A stretch of 64,000 bases of DNA from Arabidopsis thaliana (GCF_000001735.4 NC_003076.8:25919835-25983834); one strand, 5' to 3'; counted from the stretch's first letter, positions 1-12,518 are shown. Notes: a model not told the origin generated them from the letters alone. Program-made: numbers and translations.

Positions 1-1750
1 GATTTTATTTGATTTTTTTATTAGTTTGTATTTTTTTCTCTATATTCGAAAATATATCATTATCAATTATCAATAAATAAAATCAATACTTAGAAAATAA
101 ATTAATATTATTGACGACCAAAAAAGAAAAACCCAATAAAATTATCTTCAGTTATCACAAAAAATTGGAATGAAAATAGTGAAAAATCGAAATATGTATG
201 GAGCATGAAATATGTATGGAGTACTATTTTACAATAAAAAATGTATTTGGTTGCAATGTTTGTAAGTACTAATGGTAGTTGTATTGCAACTTTCTATGAA
301 TGACAAGTAAATGCATTCTACGATTGTATAATTCTAGTTTTTGAAGACCATATTTTGATATAATGCCAAAGGAAAGAAGTGATACAAATCGGAGTATTCA
401 TTTTTACTAACTTTGAGTTCTCTGCCACATGCAATGCAATGTTCTTACAAAGTCAATAAATGGATATGAAATAAAGACAAATATAACACACACAAAAAAC
501 AAACGAAAGAATCTAATTTTGTGGTGAGGAAGAAGGAGAAGAGAGGGTAGAAGTCTTGAAGAGATAACAAATCCGGTGAAGTTACCTCTTTTGTGGTTCA
601 CATAGCTCCTTTGAAAAACAGACACTTCTCATACTCTGCCACGTGTCTAACTATATCATCAACCACGTCAGTTTCTCTGTGGATCTCTTCACGCCACATC
701 GTCACGCAACTTGATTTCTTTTTAAATTTATAGTTTTATTAAGTTTTTGGTCGTTATGTATATGGTTTTAGTAAGTTGAATTCGTAATTACAATTTTAAA
801 TGAATATGCGTCAACTTATTCACCCGTTAATTTTAAATTGGCTGTTCATGGAACTTAAAACGTACGAGCACACATCTTTTTTCTCAAATATGACTGAAAT
901 AGTGAAATTGGAAATGAAAATTAAGAATCAACATGTATATATATCATGTAACGGCTCGCATCATTAAACATGAATTTATGTTAATCGCCTCCATGACTAA
1001 ATAGTTCGGGATTGTTAATAGCAGTCATACAGTTGACGAAGCAAAGTCGTACTTATTTATATCTTATTGTGGACTTTTTTGTTGCTGTAGATGATATTTA
1101 AGTGGATACAGATTCACTAACGTCGGCTAGGTTTGATTTTATCTAACAAAATACACAAAATGATGTGAGTTTTTTTTTTTGGGTTCTTAGTGGAGTCAGT
1201 GTGTGTATTCATTCAGTGTTCACTAACCGCTCTAGGAACAAAAAAGATAAATGAAAATGAACTAATCAACTCCAAACAAATTTTGCTTAAGCTATTGGAA
1301 AAACATATCACTATAAATTTAATAAAATCAGTTGCCGGCCTTCAAATCTTCACCAATAAACTTATGTTTTAATATCATAACTTAAAGGTTAGACCATTAA
1401 TCGACAGTATACTAAACGACGTCATTTAACAGGAAATGAGAGCAAAGCTGACGCGGATTAAGCGTGTGTGCGTGTCCGAACGAATGGCAGTATCGTAATT
1501 AATGCACAAAAGCTAACCTTTTCCCGAAGCAGAAAAAAACAAAATAAAACAAAAATATTTTTGATATGTTGTGTACAGTATAGTTGTATCACCACCAATC
1601 GACCTGTTACTTTGCTGTATTAAATTTTGGTATACTTTTTCTTTCGCTTATAAATTGCTCTGTATCACCCATCTTCCTCCTAAGATCATCTTTAACTTAT
1701 TATAAAAAAAAAAAACAGGATTCACTGCTAGCTACAGAAGCTTTGATCAC
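1..1750. other. Intergenic, no supported gene
   Basis: No open frame here looks coding; the short frames are AT-rich and resemble nothing I know. A G-box (CACGTG) lies at 640-645 and a related CACGTC at 664-669. A stretch that is pyrimidine-rich on the minus strand lies at about 520-560. Together these could be the promoter and 5' leader of a minus-strand gene that leaves the window on the left, but no coding exon is visible to prove it. Confidence 0.5.
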
Positions 1751-3204
1751 ATGGAAGATCGAAAAGAGGTTTTTATTTTTTATTTTCTGGTCTAATCCCT
1801 TCGTCTTCTGTGTTTTCTCCTTACATAATATTAAAGTTAAAGTGATACATTAAATAAAATGGGATGTTCATGTCAACTTCTTGCATTAATATTCGATTTT
1901 GATGTGAGAAATTAGTCTCTGAATCTTGGTGAAAAAGTCTTTTTTTGTGTGATTGATTTTTAGGATTGTGTTTTTTTCTTTCTAATGGTTCTTGAAAATA
2001 AAAGTAATTGAAATGGAGATTTATTTGGCAGAACAAGAACTCGCCATGGCTATCAGTACCACAGTTTGGAGATTGGGATCAAAAAGGAGGATCAATTGAT
2101 TACTCAATGGATTTCTCAAAGATCAGAGAGATGAGGAAACTCAACAAGAGAGATGCTTCTCGAGCCAGTCTTGGCAACGAGGAAGAACTCATTAACCCTT
2201 TTCATGATCAGCCTCCTGTTGATACTGCCAAGCCTAAGAAGCTAACTACGGTTCACAGTGACAACAACAACCGCAATGAGTTCTCTCACCATCACCCACA
2301 CTCTCCTTCTGTAAGATTCTTGTTGCTCTATCTTAAAGATTCATTGTTTTGAATGTCAGTCCATTGTATATGAATTTGTATTAGCTCCTGCGTTCATTGA
2401 AACCGGTAGGTAGGTGTTTTGACTTGGTTAGGATATGAAATCCAACTTTTTAGCCTTATATGGTTTATTTCTGGCAAAATGGGTAGATTTTGTTTGGGTC
2501 ACACATTGTTTACCCTAGTTCGTTGTTCATGCTCATACCAATACCAAACTTTTGAAACTTATGTTTTTGATTGCATTTACATGTTAACACTTTGAATATC
2601 CATTGTAAGATTCATATTTTCTTGATGAATAGGATGATAATGTTTGTGAATTGTTCATTTGATGTGGACCTTCTTGGGTTGGTTAGGTTTGAGAATCTAA
2701 TATTGTAAGCATTATATGGATTCTTCTAGCAATTGGGTAAAATGTGGTCCTTCAATGTTTGGTCAAGTTGGTTGCTTATTGCTGTTTATGACTACACATG
2801 AAATTAATTTTATATACCCCACCAAACTTCACAACTTCAGATTTTGAGTTTAAGTTGGATTTGGATCTTGATTGGATATGATTGTGATCATATGGTTAAG
2901 GAATCACATGAATGCATAGAGTATGTTTTATATTGATGATAAAATATTGAAAAGAATATGTAAAACTATATTTTAAAACAGAGTAAACTTATAGTAGTAC
3001 ATTACCCTACAAAGTTATTATAATGGATTCTTTCTTTCAATCTGAGTAAAGCATAATCCTTTATTTTGTACCTACCATGTGAAGTGACATAAATAATGTT
3101 GTTCTTTTTTTTGGATAAAACATACTTAATCTTGTTTGTAAATGACTTTGGAACAGAGGAGGAGAAGAATCTTCAGCTGCTTCAACTGTTGCGTTAAAGC
3201 TTAA
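1751..3204 (+). CDS. NOI6: NOI/RIN4-like small protein
   Basis: Three exons (1751-1768, 2032-2310, 3157-3204) encode 114 residues. RIN4/NOI proteins are small, membrane-anchored plant immune-signalling proteins. The NOI core VPQFGDWD is at residues 15-22 and fits the consensus [VL]PxFGxW, the site cut in RIN4 by the Pseudomonas protease AvrRpt2. The C-terminus RRRRIFSCFNCCVKA pairs a basic patch with three cysteines, as expected for an acylated membrane anchor. The first exon carries only six codons (MEDRKE). I chose it because it keeps the frame and gives a typical family length; a downstream ATG at 2008 would have to read through the acceptor at 2030-2031. The donor at 1769 is weak (GTTTTT), so exon 1 is the least certain part. 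The symbol NOI6 is recalled, not checked. Confidence 0.82.
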
Positions 3205-4330
3205 AGGTGTTTACTTTTATTTATGATAATAACAACAAGGGGTGATATTTGAAGACAGAAATGAGAAATGGTAGTGCCACCTTGTTTTCCACATGTGTTT
3301 CTTCGGCTGCATCACAATTAAAATTTGTCTGTTGTTGTTTACTGTGTATCTAACTATGTTTGCTAAATGTCAAGTGTAGTAATATATATTTTTTGTAATT
3401 TTTGTTTGGTGTATTTAGACACTGATAATTTTCATTATTGTGTAATGTAGGGCAGATTTGTGATACATTACGATAATGCGTTTTTAGATTAATGAAAAAA
3501 AAATGAATGGTGTTTACTCGAAAAGTATTCAAATATCATGTTTGCATATATAACAATGAAGTTACGTTTAATAAAATCATCCTCTCGAAGTTGTAGAGAT
3601 ATGGATTACAACCAATTGGCAGGAAAAAAAAAGCCTTAATCCATACGAAGTTATGGTGGTGGAATTTATAATGGATATATGCAATATCAAACAGTAGTTG
3701 TTTATTTATTGGTGTTGTATATAATTATGATTTTATAAAAAGTAAGACGGTTAAGTGAATCTTTTGTTACCGTTGTGATAGATTTCCTTTTAGTTTTTGC
3801 AACTCAAATAAGAAAAGGAAACAATCGAAATTTCCTTTTTTCATCAAACAAACGTTACTTATAAATACACCCATTCTCTCTTGTTCTTCGAAACCCTAAT
3901 CCAGAAATAACAAAATTCATCTTTTTCTTTCTCTAGTTCTCTTCTAGAACTATGAAGTAAACCGTAAGATTGACTTCATCCGTAAGATTGATCGGAGCAG
4001 AGAAAGCATATCTTTTCGTGAATTATCTCCATCCTCTGTTGTGAATACATCTTAAGTCAATCCAGATCGATTTCATGTCTCAAAGTCTCCCATAATTTCA
4101 CTCGATCAACGATCTCGGCGGTGGATTCTGACGAGGACGGCGAAGGAGAACAAGACGACGAAGGATGCGAAAGCGGAAAAGAGGATATCTAGAAGACATG
4201 GACAGTGAAAGCGACTAGCGAGTAGAGAACCAAATCATGATATGTGTTTGGTTCTGTTCCCATGTCCTCCGTCCGTCCGGCGACATCATCTGAAAATCTT
4301 GTGTTTCGTCAATCACAAGCAAAGGTATTT
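3205..4330 (+). other. Intergenic with promoter-like relic or ncRNA candidate
   Basis: A TATA-like box (TTATAAATA) lies at about 3859. It is followed by a pyrimidine-rich leader with a telo-box-like AAACCCTAA near 3891, then GC-richer sequence (about 4090-4320) unlike its surroundings. This stretch holds a short acidic reading frame (around 4120-4190) and ends at a good donor (CAAAG|GTATTT, about 4324). No long frame survives. It reads as a decayed gene or captured gene fragment that kept its promoter, or as a non-coding transcript. I do not recognise a parent gene. Confidence 0.35.
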
Positions 4331-4439
4331 CTTTCTTAATTTCCTTTTCTATTTTTTGTTTCTTTTATTAAAAAGAATTTCAAACTTATATTATTACTTT
4401 TTTAATTAAGTTATATTATTATTAAACTATTTTTATATT

Positions 4440-5160
4440 CAATATACTTTACACATAATATAAATTTTTAAAACTTCTTTTTCTTTTATTAAACAATGTT
4501 TGTAAACATATTTTTATATTACTATTTAAACTTTAAGGGTTTTCTTTTTATGAAGTGTTAAATTTTCAGATTTTGTGTAAACTAATTGGATACATCATCC
4601 AAACCCGTAAGAGGTGTTCTAGGTTCAATATGGTTTACACTTATTTTTGATTTTTGACACTTGTTTTTCTTTTATTAAAAAATATTTTTAGAATTATATT
4701 TTTATATTACTATTAAAACTTTAAAGGTTTTCTTTTTATTAAGTGTTACATTTCTAGGTTTTGTGTAAACTAATTGGATACATCATCCAAACCCCTAAGA
4801 GGTGTTCTAGGTTCAATATGGTTTACACATAATATAAATTTTTATCACTTGTTTTTATTTTATTAAAAATATTTTAAAATTATATTTTCATATTACTATT
4901 AAAACTTTAAAGGTTTTCTTTTTATTAAGTGTTAAATTTTTATGTTTTGTGTAAACTAATTGGATACGTCATCCAAACCCCTAAGAGGTGTTCTAGGTTC
5001 AATATGGTTTACACGTAATATAAATTTTTAACACTTGTTTTTTTTTAAAACTCATATTTTTGTATTACTAATAAAACTTTGATTTTTTTTACTAAGTTTA
5101 AAATTTTTTCTACACAAAATCCAAATTTCTAAGATAGTTCTAGTTCAATATGGTTAACTT
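4440..5160. repeat. Tandem array of about 186-bp units
   Basis: The motif TTTTGTGTAAACTAATTGGA recurs with the same flanks at 4571, 4759 and 4945, so the period is 186-188 bp. Each unit ends in a GGTGTTCTAGGTTCAATATGG segment followed by GGTTTACAC. The left edge (about 4440-4480) is the tail of another unit. The right edge (about 5110-5160) is a shortened, diverged unit. That gives three full copies and two partial ones. No reading frame runs through the units. Origin and family are unknown to me. Confidence 0.8.
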
Positions 5161-5231
5161 ACAAGTTATACAAGTGATGAAAAGTTAATGGTTTAACCCA
5201 AAATATTTAAAAGTGTCAGTAGAACATAGAC

Positions 5232-5271
5232 GTTGATATGGCCGAGTTGGTCTAAGGCGCCAGATTAAGGT

Positions 5272-5304
<33 letters not shown>

Positions 5305-5312
5305 TGTCAACA
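5232..5312 (+). tRNA. tRNA-Leu (anticodon AAG)
   Basis: The 81-nt cloverleaf has acceptor arms GTTGATA and TGTCAAC, discriminator A, A-box GGCCGAGTTGG and B-box GGTTCAAATCC. The anticodon stem CCAGA/TCTGG encloses the loop TTAAGGT, giving AAG. A variable arm longer than the class I form is present, as expected for leucine. The 3' CCA is not encoded. A pol III terminator of six T lies at 5321-5326. The gene sits at the right edge of the tandem array. Confidence 0.95.
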
Positions 5313-5538
5313 AATCCTAATTTTTTGGAGATTGTTTTTATCAATGAACAAAATTTATTAAGCAACAGTGAGATTGAACATGCCATCATCATATATGGCC
5401 CATATCAACATCGATCCACTATTTCAACAACATGCTTCGTTCGTCTTCTGCTTACTTTATTGCTTTTACCATTAGCAAAGTTACAAAAAAGATAAGAAAA
5501 CCAAAGATTCTTCTTCTTTTCCACGTCAAATGTTTTCC

Positions 5539-8500
5539 TCAAAGCCGTCCGTACAATGACAAAAGATCTCTGAGTCTGTCAGATTCAGTTTCAAGATTAT
5601 CAAAGCTCGTTGAACTTGGAATCCTCCAACCCCAATTCCCCACCTTTTTTTTTGTGTACAAAACCAAAGTTACATTGTTATAGACAATGTATCACAAACC
5701 AAATTACTATTGCTATGAGCTAAAAACAAAATTGCTATCAGTTGAAAACAAAATGGCAGTGACTAACCTCAGTGGCTGGAGTGTTCATCCTGGCAGAACT
5801 TCCAAGTCCTAGAATGTCTTGCATCGGTATGATTGCGGTTTGAGCGGTTGAAGAGAATGCAGCTTGGATGACTGACCATGATATATCGTCTTCTCCAGCT
5901 ATCGACAGGTATTTCATTGCCTGCAACACGAGGATATTGCCATTGTGAATATCTTACAATCAAAAACTGAGGGAAAAAACAGAAACCTAATGGTATTGAG
6001 ATTAATGAAATGACCTTAGACTTTTCTTCTTGGTCCAGAGTGTCCCACCAGCCTCGAATCTATATACCAAAGAAAAATCAACGAGACAGATACATTTCTT
6101 TCGGTTTATTTTTTATCCATTGAGTAAAATCAACTTACAGTGTCGTTGTCATGAGTTCCAGAGTATACAACTTGGTTTACTTCATGATTGTGAGGTAAAT
6201 GTGGGTTATCGGCGCCTCCTCCAAAAGCTGAAATCAGATAAATAATCAAGTAGACTGAGAGAAATTAAAAAGGCAGTGAAGAACATGAGGAAGCCAAAGC
6301 TATTTTACCAAATTGGAGGACGGCCATTCCAGGTGCTCCGATAGATTTCCTCAGCTCAACTACATCTTTAGTAATAACTCCCTGTCTTATGGCAAAAGTA
6401 TAGCCTCCATTAGCAAACAATCACATGCAATATTTTCAATATGTAATTTGCCTTGCAGAAACTGAGCATATGATTCTAGACTCGGATTATTGAGGAATAC
6501 AGGACATCAAGAATTTCTACTGGTTCAATTGATATTTCACAGTCAAATGATCGGCCATCAAATATTCTACAAGCAAGTCTTGCAAGTTCATTATAAACTC
6601 ATAAATTGATACACATCTATTATAACGTATCAGGTTGAGCTTTATGTAAGTGCTGAGTATTTGTATAATTAAGTCTGATAGCTTACCAAATCTTCAGCTA
6701 TGATTTTGATCTTCCCAACGCCTTTGGAAATGGCATCAAATAATGACTTTCCAGGTCCTACCTACATTAATACAACTTTTGCAGTTCTTAGTTTCTTTAC
6801 CTTACTTTATTTTACATCAATGAATTAAGCAAAGCACCTTCCATCGTCCAACCATGGCAACTTTCGCTTCTGCAAAATATCACAACTGATCAATCCTATG
6901 CAAATACCAATCCAATATGTAGCCAACATATATGATCAGTCACTCTTTTCTCGTTTGAATTTAAACTCACCAGAAGGGACCGCCCAAAACCCTGCAAATC
7001 CTCTGAAGTGATCAATCCTGCATTCGTCATACAAGTCCTGTGCGCGTCTTATTCGATTAACCCACCAAGAATATTGGTCACTCTCCATTGCTTTCCAGTC
7101 ATAAAGAGGGCTTCAAATCAAAGAATAGGATATGGAACAATTGTGAAGTACAACAAATTGTTTAGGGAAAGCCAGAAACAAATTCACGTTGAATATGCTA
7201 CAGTAACACTAAATATATTGCTTACGTCGAGACAAATTATAACTAAAAACAAACAGTGCCTTTTCCTAACTATTTAAGTGAAAAGGTAAACAAAACATAT
7301 TATCAGTAAACTAAGTTAGCAGAGTGAGTAGCATCAATACCTGCCCCACAGTTGACCAGTTTCACTGAACAAGTCAGGAGGAACACCGCTAACAAGAAGA
7401 GGAAAGCCTTTCTTGTTCTGTGTAAAGCAAAACAAAAAAAGAGCGACTTTCAGGAAAGACTAATTTTCTTCCTGGTACATATGATAAAACTGTTTGCCTC
7501 CATATGTTAAAATTTACTTGCCAGTAAGAAATGTTTCTTATTTGCCCAAACGTCTGCACTGTGATATCCTACATAAATGGGCATATCTCCCATTATATCA
7601 ACTCCTTGCCGCCGTGCATACTCACGAACTTTCTGCCACTGCCTTTGGAACAAAAATTGCTTAGCAATGAACAAGTCTATCTGCAGCAAAGAAGAAGAGG
7701 TTACTCTCAAAGGCTTTCACAAAACATTATTCATGATGAAATCAAATCCAAGAAGTTAGATAGAGCCACCAAAAAAATCTTACAAACTCCTTTTGGCTTT
7801 CATATATAGCTTCCAAGGCAGAAAGATGACGGTTTTTAAGTGGTTCAGGCCACTCAAACCAACTGTATGCATTTAAAGTATTGTCAATAGCTGCAAAATA
7901 AGCAGCATCTTCAAGCCAACCTGTACATAGTGAACACGAAAACCTCAATAAAATTTTGTCATCCATATTAAGCCAGCACATTGTTAACAAACGATTCTTT
8001 AAAAATGTATATGTCTCACATGATATAGAGGGGTCGTTACGGAAATCTAGCAGTTTGCTCTTCAGTTCACCATTGCCATCAATAAGCCTCTTTGCTGCCT
8101 AGAAAAGGTCAATGATCAAACTCTACTTCTCAAGCCAATAGACCAAGCTCTAGTTTACCTTCGTAATCAAGGGACTCTTTAACTTGTTGGCAGTCTGATA
8201 GTTCACAGAGTCAGCATCACTGGATAAATATAAGATATCAGACTTGAGAATGAGACCAAAAAAAAAAAAGAGAGTATAAATTTGAAACTGTACATTGGTT
8301 GTGGGAGCTCATCCTTGATTAACAAGCCGTCTTTCACAAGCTCATCTAGAGAAATCAACAATGTGTTCCCACAATTTGCATCCTAGAAGAAGACAGTTAC
8401 CAATTATATCTGAGAAAAATGTGATAGAAACAATGAATTTTGAATCTATGGAAAAAAAATCACAAACCTGTCCTGCATAAGGAGATCCTCCTTCGTCTGG

Positions 8501-8954
8501 AGGAACAAGAGGAAGAACCTGAAATATCATCAACATTGCTGTTAAATTAATTTCGTCTACTCTTGAGACTAATCACAGAGAAATTCACCTGCCAAACGGA
8601 GCAACCAGTAGAATGAAGCCAATCGATGAACCGGAAGGCTTCTTCTCCGAGATCACCAATGCCATGAGGACCACGAAACGACGTCGGGTGTAGCAAAACG
8701 CCAGCTCTTCTCCTGCTCTCTGGATCCGGAACCGGTAGCCACTGCTCATATTCTGATGGAAAATCTTCACCGACGCTAATACTAGAAAGACACGTGGAAT
8801 TACTCGAAACGACCTCCATTCGAAACGACTGCGACGGCTTTGTCCTGTTCCTGAGGACAGCTGCGTCGATTAAAGAATCCGGAGAGGATAATCGGAAAAG
8901 CTTGAGAGAAGAACAGAGTGAAGGAGAGGACGACGGCCTAAGTAGAATCGACAT
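5539..8954 (-). CDS. DPE1: Plastid 4-alpha-glucanotransferase (disproportionating enzyme)
   Basis: DPE1 is the chloroplast D-enzyme of starch breakdown. It moves maltodextrin segments between chains and releases glucose from maltotriose. Sixteen exons can be traced: 8589-8954, 8468-8518, 8294-8382, 8159-8219, 8020-8098, 7784-7920, 7522-7680, 7341-7417, 6971-7110, 6838-6869, 6687-6761, 6309-6381, 6139-6227, 6015-6059, 5768-5920 and 5539-5643. They sum to 576 residues, the known length. The Ser-rich N-terminus is a transit peptide. GH77 catalytic residues are visible: Asp373 in RIDHFRGF (nucleophile), Glu420 in IIAEDLG (acid/base) and Asp473 in SGTHDNDT. The intron after exon 7 must use a GC donor (CTG|GCAAGT); no GT alternative keeps the frame. 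Confidence 0.97.
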
Positions 8955-9941
8955 GGATAATGATCATCCAATTCAAAGCTCCACTCCACTCTAATCCACC
9001 AGATGACAAAATCAAAAACAGTCGAGATATTTTGTTGCTCTTGAGAGAGTGTGAGAGTGAGATCACGTGATCATCACGTGCGGTGTAAGGAAACTCTCGT
9101 GAATGGGCGCCATTTTCAAGGCCGTATTTTGGGCCTTTTTTAGGCCGTCGAGATCGGATCCTATATCCCTTAAAAGTTAAAAACCCATGAGATCCAGAAT
9201 AATAAATTGGTTCAATGGACTATTAAATAATTATAAACTGTTTCAGCTATTTATTTTATGTTTTACTATAGTCAATATATTTTTATAAATATATAATTTA
9301 AATGCAGTGGTATCATCTACCATCCTCGCAGTTTCATCGACTGGTCAATATATTATTCAATAAACATGCAGCTTCCGTATATGATACTTTTCTGCTAAAA
9401 AGAGGAATTTGCAGTTCACAGAGAGGTGGTGAGGACCACTCTTAAAGATATTCCGATATGAGGAACAAATAATTGGAGCATGGTCCCTTGAGCCCTGCCT
9501 GATGCATTACAAAAAGTAGCATCATAATAAAGTGGTAGGTGTTGTTGAACTATTTATCCGATGGTGACAGAATTTATGTAGATATAATAATATCATTCCT
9601 TGATTATCCATCTGGAAGGTACATCCATCTCCACAATTGCATTCAACTATTGAAGCAATCATGTGTTGATAATCCCCTTCTGTTTATTTTAGTAGACCAC
9701 CACTAAACATGTTATTTATATTAGTGTATCAAGAGAGAAGAAAGGTATCTTCAACACGCAATAATAAATCTGACATTTGAAAAAGGAAAAACACATCCTT
9801 ATCGAAATCACTAGTCGAAGTCGCATTTGTCAGATACTATTGTTTTAACTTCAAACTCTAACTTCCAAGTTCTATAACATAAGAAAAAGAAAACAAACCC
9901 CAACAGCTAAAAGTATAATTAAAGAAGCAACATTTGAGATC
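8955..9941. promoter_or_regulatory. DPE1 upstream region with paired G-boxes
   Basis: Two CACGTG palindromes lie at 9064-9069 and 9075-9080, 11 bp apart (one helical turn) and 110-126 bp upstream of the DPE1 start. A TCP site II element (TGGGCC) follows at 9130-9135. G-boxes bind bZIP and bHLH factors such as HY5 and PIFs, which fits light or clock control of starch metabolism; that link is inference. The rest of the stretch, up to the FLOT3 stop at 9942, holds no gene I can support. Confidence 0.6.
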
Positions 9942-11474
9942 TCAACCTCTGTGTTGTTGAGCATGAAGTGATTGTTTGGGCTCAGCACCACGCAATGTAC
10001 CAATCCAAGCTGGTGGCTGCATCCCTGTCTGCTCATAAACCGTATCAAGAACCGGTGGTAACATCTTGTAGAGTCCAGCAATATCGTTCATCGTAGCTTT
10101 ACCACCACCGTTCATCCCCTGCTCAGCACCACCATGGTTCCACACGCTGATCTTAGGCTGCAGGTCCCTGATCGCAACAGCATTGGTCTTGGCAATATCC
10201 TGATAAATGCCATTGTTGATCATCAAGAAGTCTCTCATGGCTGAGTAATCATTGTTAACTGCGCCTAAGAGGGTCTTGAGGTAAGTCCCCTGAGCATCGG
10301 CCATTGCGACAAGTCCCTCTGCATCTTTCTGTTTTGAATAGAAGGCAGCATCAGCTGCAGCTTTCGTCGCTTCCGCTTGCTTCTGCTTCTCGTAAAGAAC
10401 AGCTTCTGCTTGCTTTTGCTTATTGTACAACTCCCAGTTCGCTTCTTGCACCTTAGTTTCATACTCAACACTGGCTTTACTGAGGAACTCAGCTTTAAGC
10501 TTCTCTGTCCGAGTCAATGCATTCATCTTCTCTACTTTAGTCTGAAGCTCAGCTTCCCTCAAAGCAACAGCCTTGGCTGCTTCAACCTCAGCCACACGAG
10601 AGTTTTGGGACAAAGCAGCCTTTTGAATCGCAAGTGCTGCATCAGCCTTAGCAACAAGAGCCTCTTTCTCATTCTGAAACACTTTGACTTCAGTCTTCAC
10701 CTTGATCTCCTCTTTTGTCCCTTCTCCTAGCCTTTGAGTAGAGATGATCTTTGACTCAGCGTCAATCTTGGCTGCATTCTGGATTGTGAGTCCAGTCCTT
10801 TCTTTGGCACCAACCTCTCCCTTCATCTTTGCCTCTGCTACATCGATCTTGGCTTGGTTTGCTGCTTCCATCTGAGTCTTCTGGCCCAAGTAAGAGAAGT
10901 ACTCATGTCCAGGCACATCAACAAGCTGCTTCACATTGGCGTTGTAGATCACAAGACCAAACTGGTTTAGCTCTAGCTGAACCTTGTCAAACACTTCCTT
11001 CTTAAACTCCTTTGTTCCTACAATTCCACAATTCAAACACAGTTCAAACAATTATATTAAAACAGAACTCAGAAATAAAGAAGATAATCAAAAAGGGTAT
11101 GTTTGGTTACCTTTGAAGACCTCTTCCATAGTCATGGAAGCAACAAGAACACGAGTCTCTCCTTCGATAACACCCTGAACAAGCTCATTGACGTGATTCG
11201 AGTGCTTATCGTGTTGAGACATAAGCATGGCATACAACAAGAGAGCGTGAGGATCATCAACGCGAGGACCGATTGTGAAAACAGCAGGAATAACAAAGGG
11301 AAGTTTCTCGGAACTCATAGCTTGAACCTCGAACGTGTAGTTCACCGGAGAAACGTCGAAGACGGTGCAAGACTGCCATGGAAACACCCAAGACTTCTTT
11401 GCAAGCTTGATGTCTGTGATCCCACCACCGGTGATCGCAAGATACTGCGATGCTTTAGCGACTCTGTAACTCAT
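9942..11474 (-). CDS. FLOT3: Flotillin-like protein
   Basis: Two exons (11111-11474 and 9942-11017) encode 479 residues, the length I recall for FLOT3. Flotillins form oligomers on the inner face of the plasma membrane and take part in sterol-rich microdomains and clathrin-independent endocytosis. The N-terminal third ([19 protein letters not shown] onward) is the SPFH/band 7 domain. Residues about 180-360 form a long Ala/Glu/Lys/Gln coiled coil with repeated KQKQAEA and AALAIQKAA-type heptads. There is no signal peptide or membrane-spanning helix; attachment is by the N-terminal domain. The short C-terminal region ends in LHAQQHRG. Confidence 0.95.
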
Positions 11475-12518
11475 TCTTTCTTCGTCTTCCTTGAAATTAG
11501 GGTTTTGTTGAGATTTAGGGATTTTTCTAGTACAAGTTTGTTTGTGGAGAGGATCATAAGAAAGGATTTAACTTATATACAAGTTTTTAATACGCGTAAA
11601 TAAAAAATAAAAAAAAATAAAAAAAAAATATTCTCTTGAATTAAGCTTTTATATTCTTTTCTACTTTCTACGAAATTTCATTGAAACGCGGTTATTTACA
11701 AAATTCTATAACTGTTTTGGCTAAATTTGAATGTTAAAAGATAATATAATTGATAACAAAATTATGTGGAAATCTTGTATTTTGATACATATCTACATAA
11801 TTTATTTTTTTATGTAATGATAAATACATGCATATTTTTTATAGTTTAGATGTTGTTTTTATGTTTATCTTTAACTTTATTTATTTGTAAGCTATAATAT
11901 ATGGTGGATACACGTGAAACATCCAAGAAATTTCGGGCATGTATATACAACATAGCATGTAAATTCAATATGGAAATTTAATGCTTCCGAAAAAATATTA
12001 TAGCTATATTTTTAGGTTTTTTTTATTTTAACTACTGAATTTACCTAAAGAAAAAAAACTACTATATTTACACATTTATAGCTAATTTTATACGTTTGTC
12101 GTTGATTTAGAAATTTAAATACATCTGGATTTTTTTTTTTTTTTTTGTCTCTATCATAAACGAAGAATACATTAGCTAATTTAATGAATAAACAGTAATG
12201 ACTAATTAAAATATAAATAATTTATAAAAAATCGAATTAAAATATTTAATAAACACTATAACAAATTACATAAATATCAAGTGTTTTCACCTATTTAACC
12301 AATTAATGTGTTACACGTGGACTATCAACAAAAAGCAAGATTTTTGCCGTTATTTTCTCGCGGTGACCTGAATATCACAGCTTCGTCGTTTTATCTTTTC
12401 CCCTTCACCCAACTCCTTCGTCGTCTTCGTTTGATTGTCGTCTTTCTTCTTCTTCCTCCTCCTCAATCGTTACCTCAAATCTCTCTTCCCGGGAAAAACT
12501 CTTATCTCTCTACAAAAA
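11475..12518. other. Divergent intergenic region, no gene seen
   Basis: This is the shared upstream region of FLOT3 (-) and the small membrane-protein gene (+). It is strongly AT-rich with A- and T-runs (about 11600-11630 and 12130-12150). I see no reading frame, RNA gene or repeat I can name. Confidence 0.6.

Noticed and set aside
1190-1372. 60-codon frame left of the NOI gene
   Set aside because: No family match, poor codon pattern, no supporting promoter.
4440-5160. Centromere-type 178-bp satellite
   Set aside because: Unit length (186-188 bp) and sequence do not match, and only about three units are present among active genes.
7008-7277. Plus-strand frame inside DPE1
   Set aside because: Overlaps a verified DPE1 exon on the minus strand; a shadow frame.
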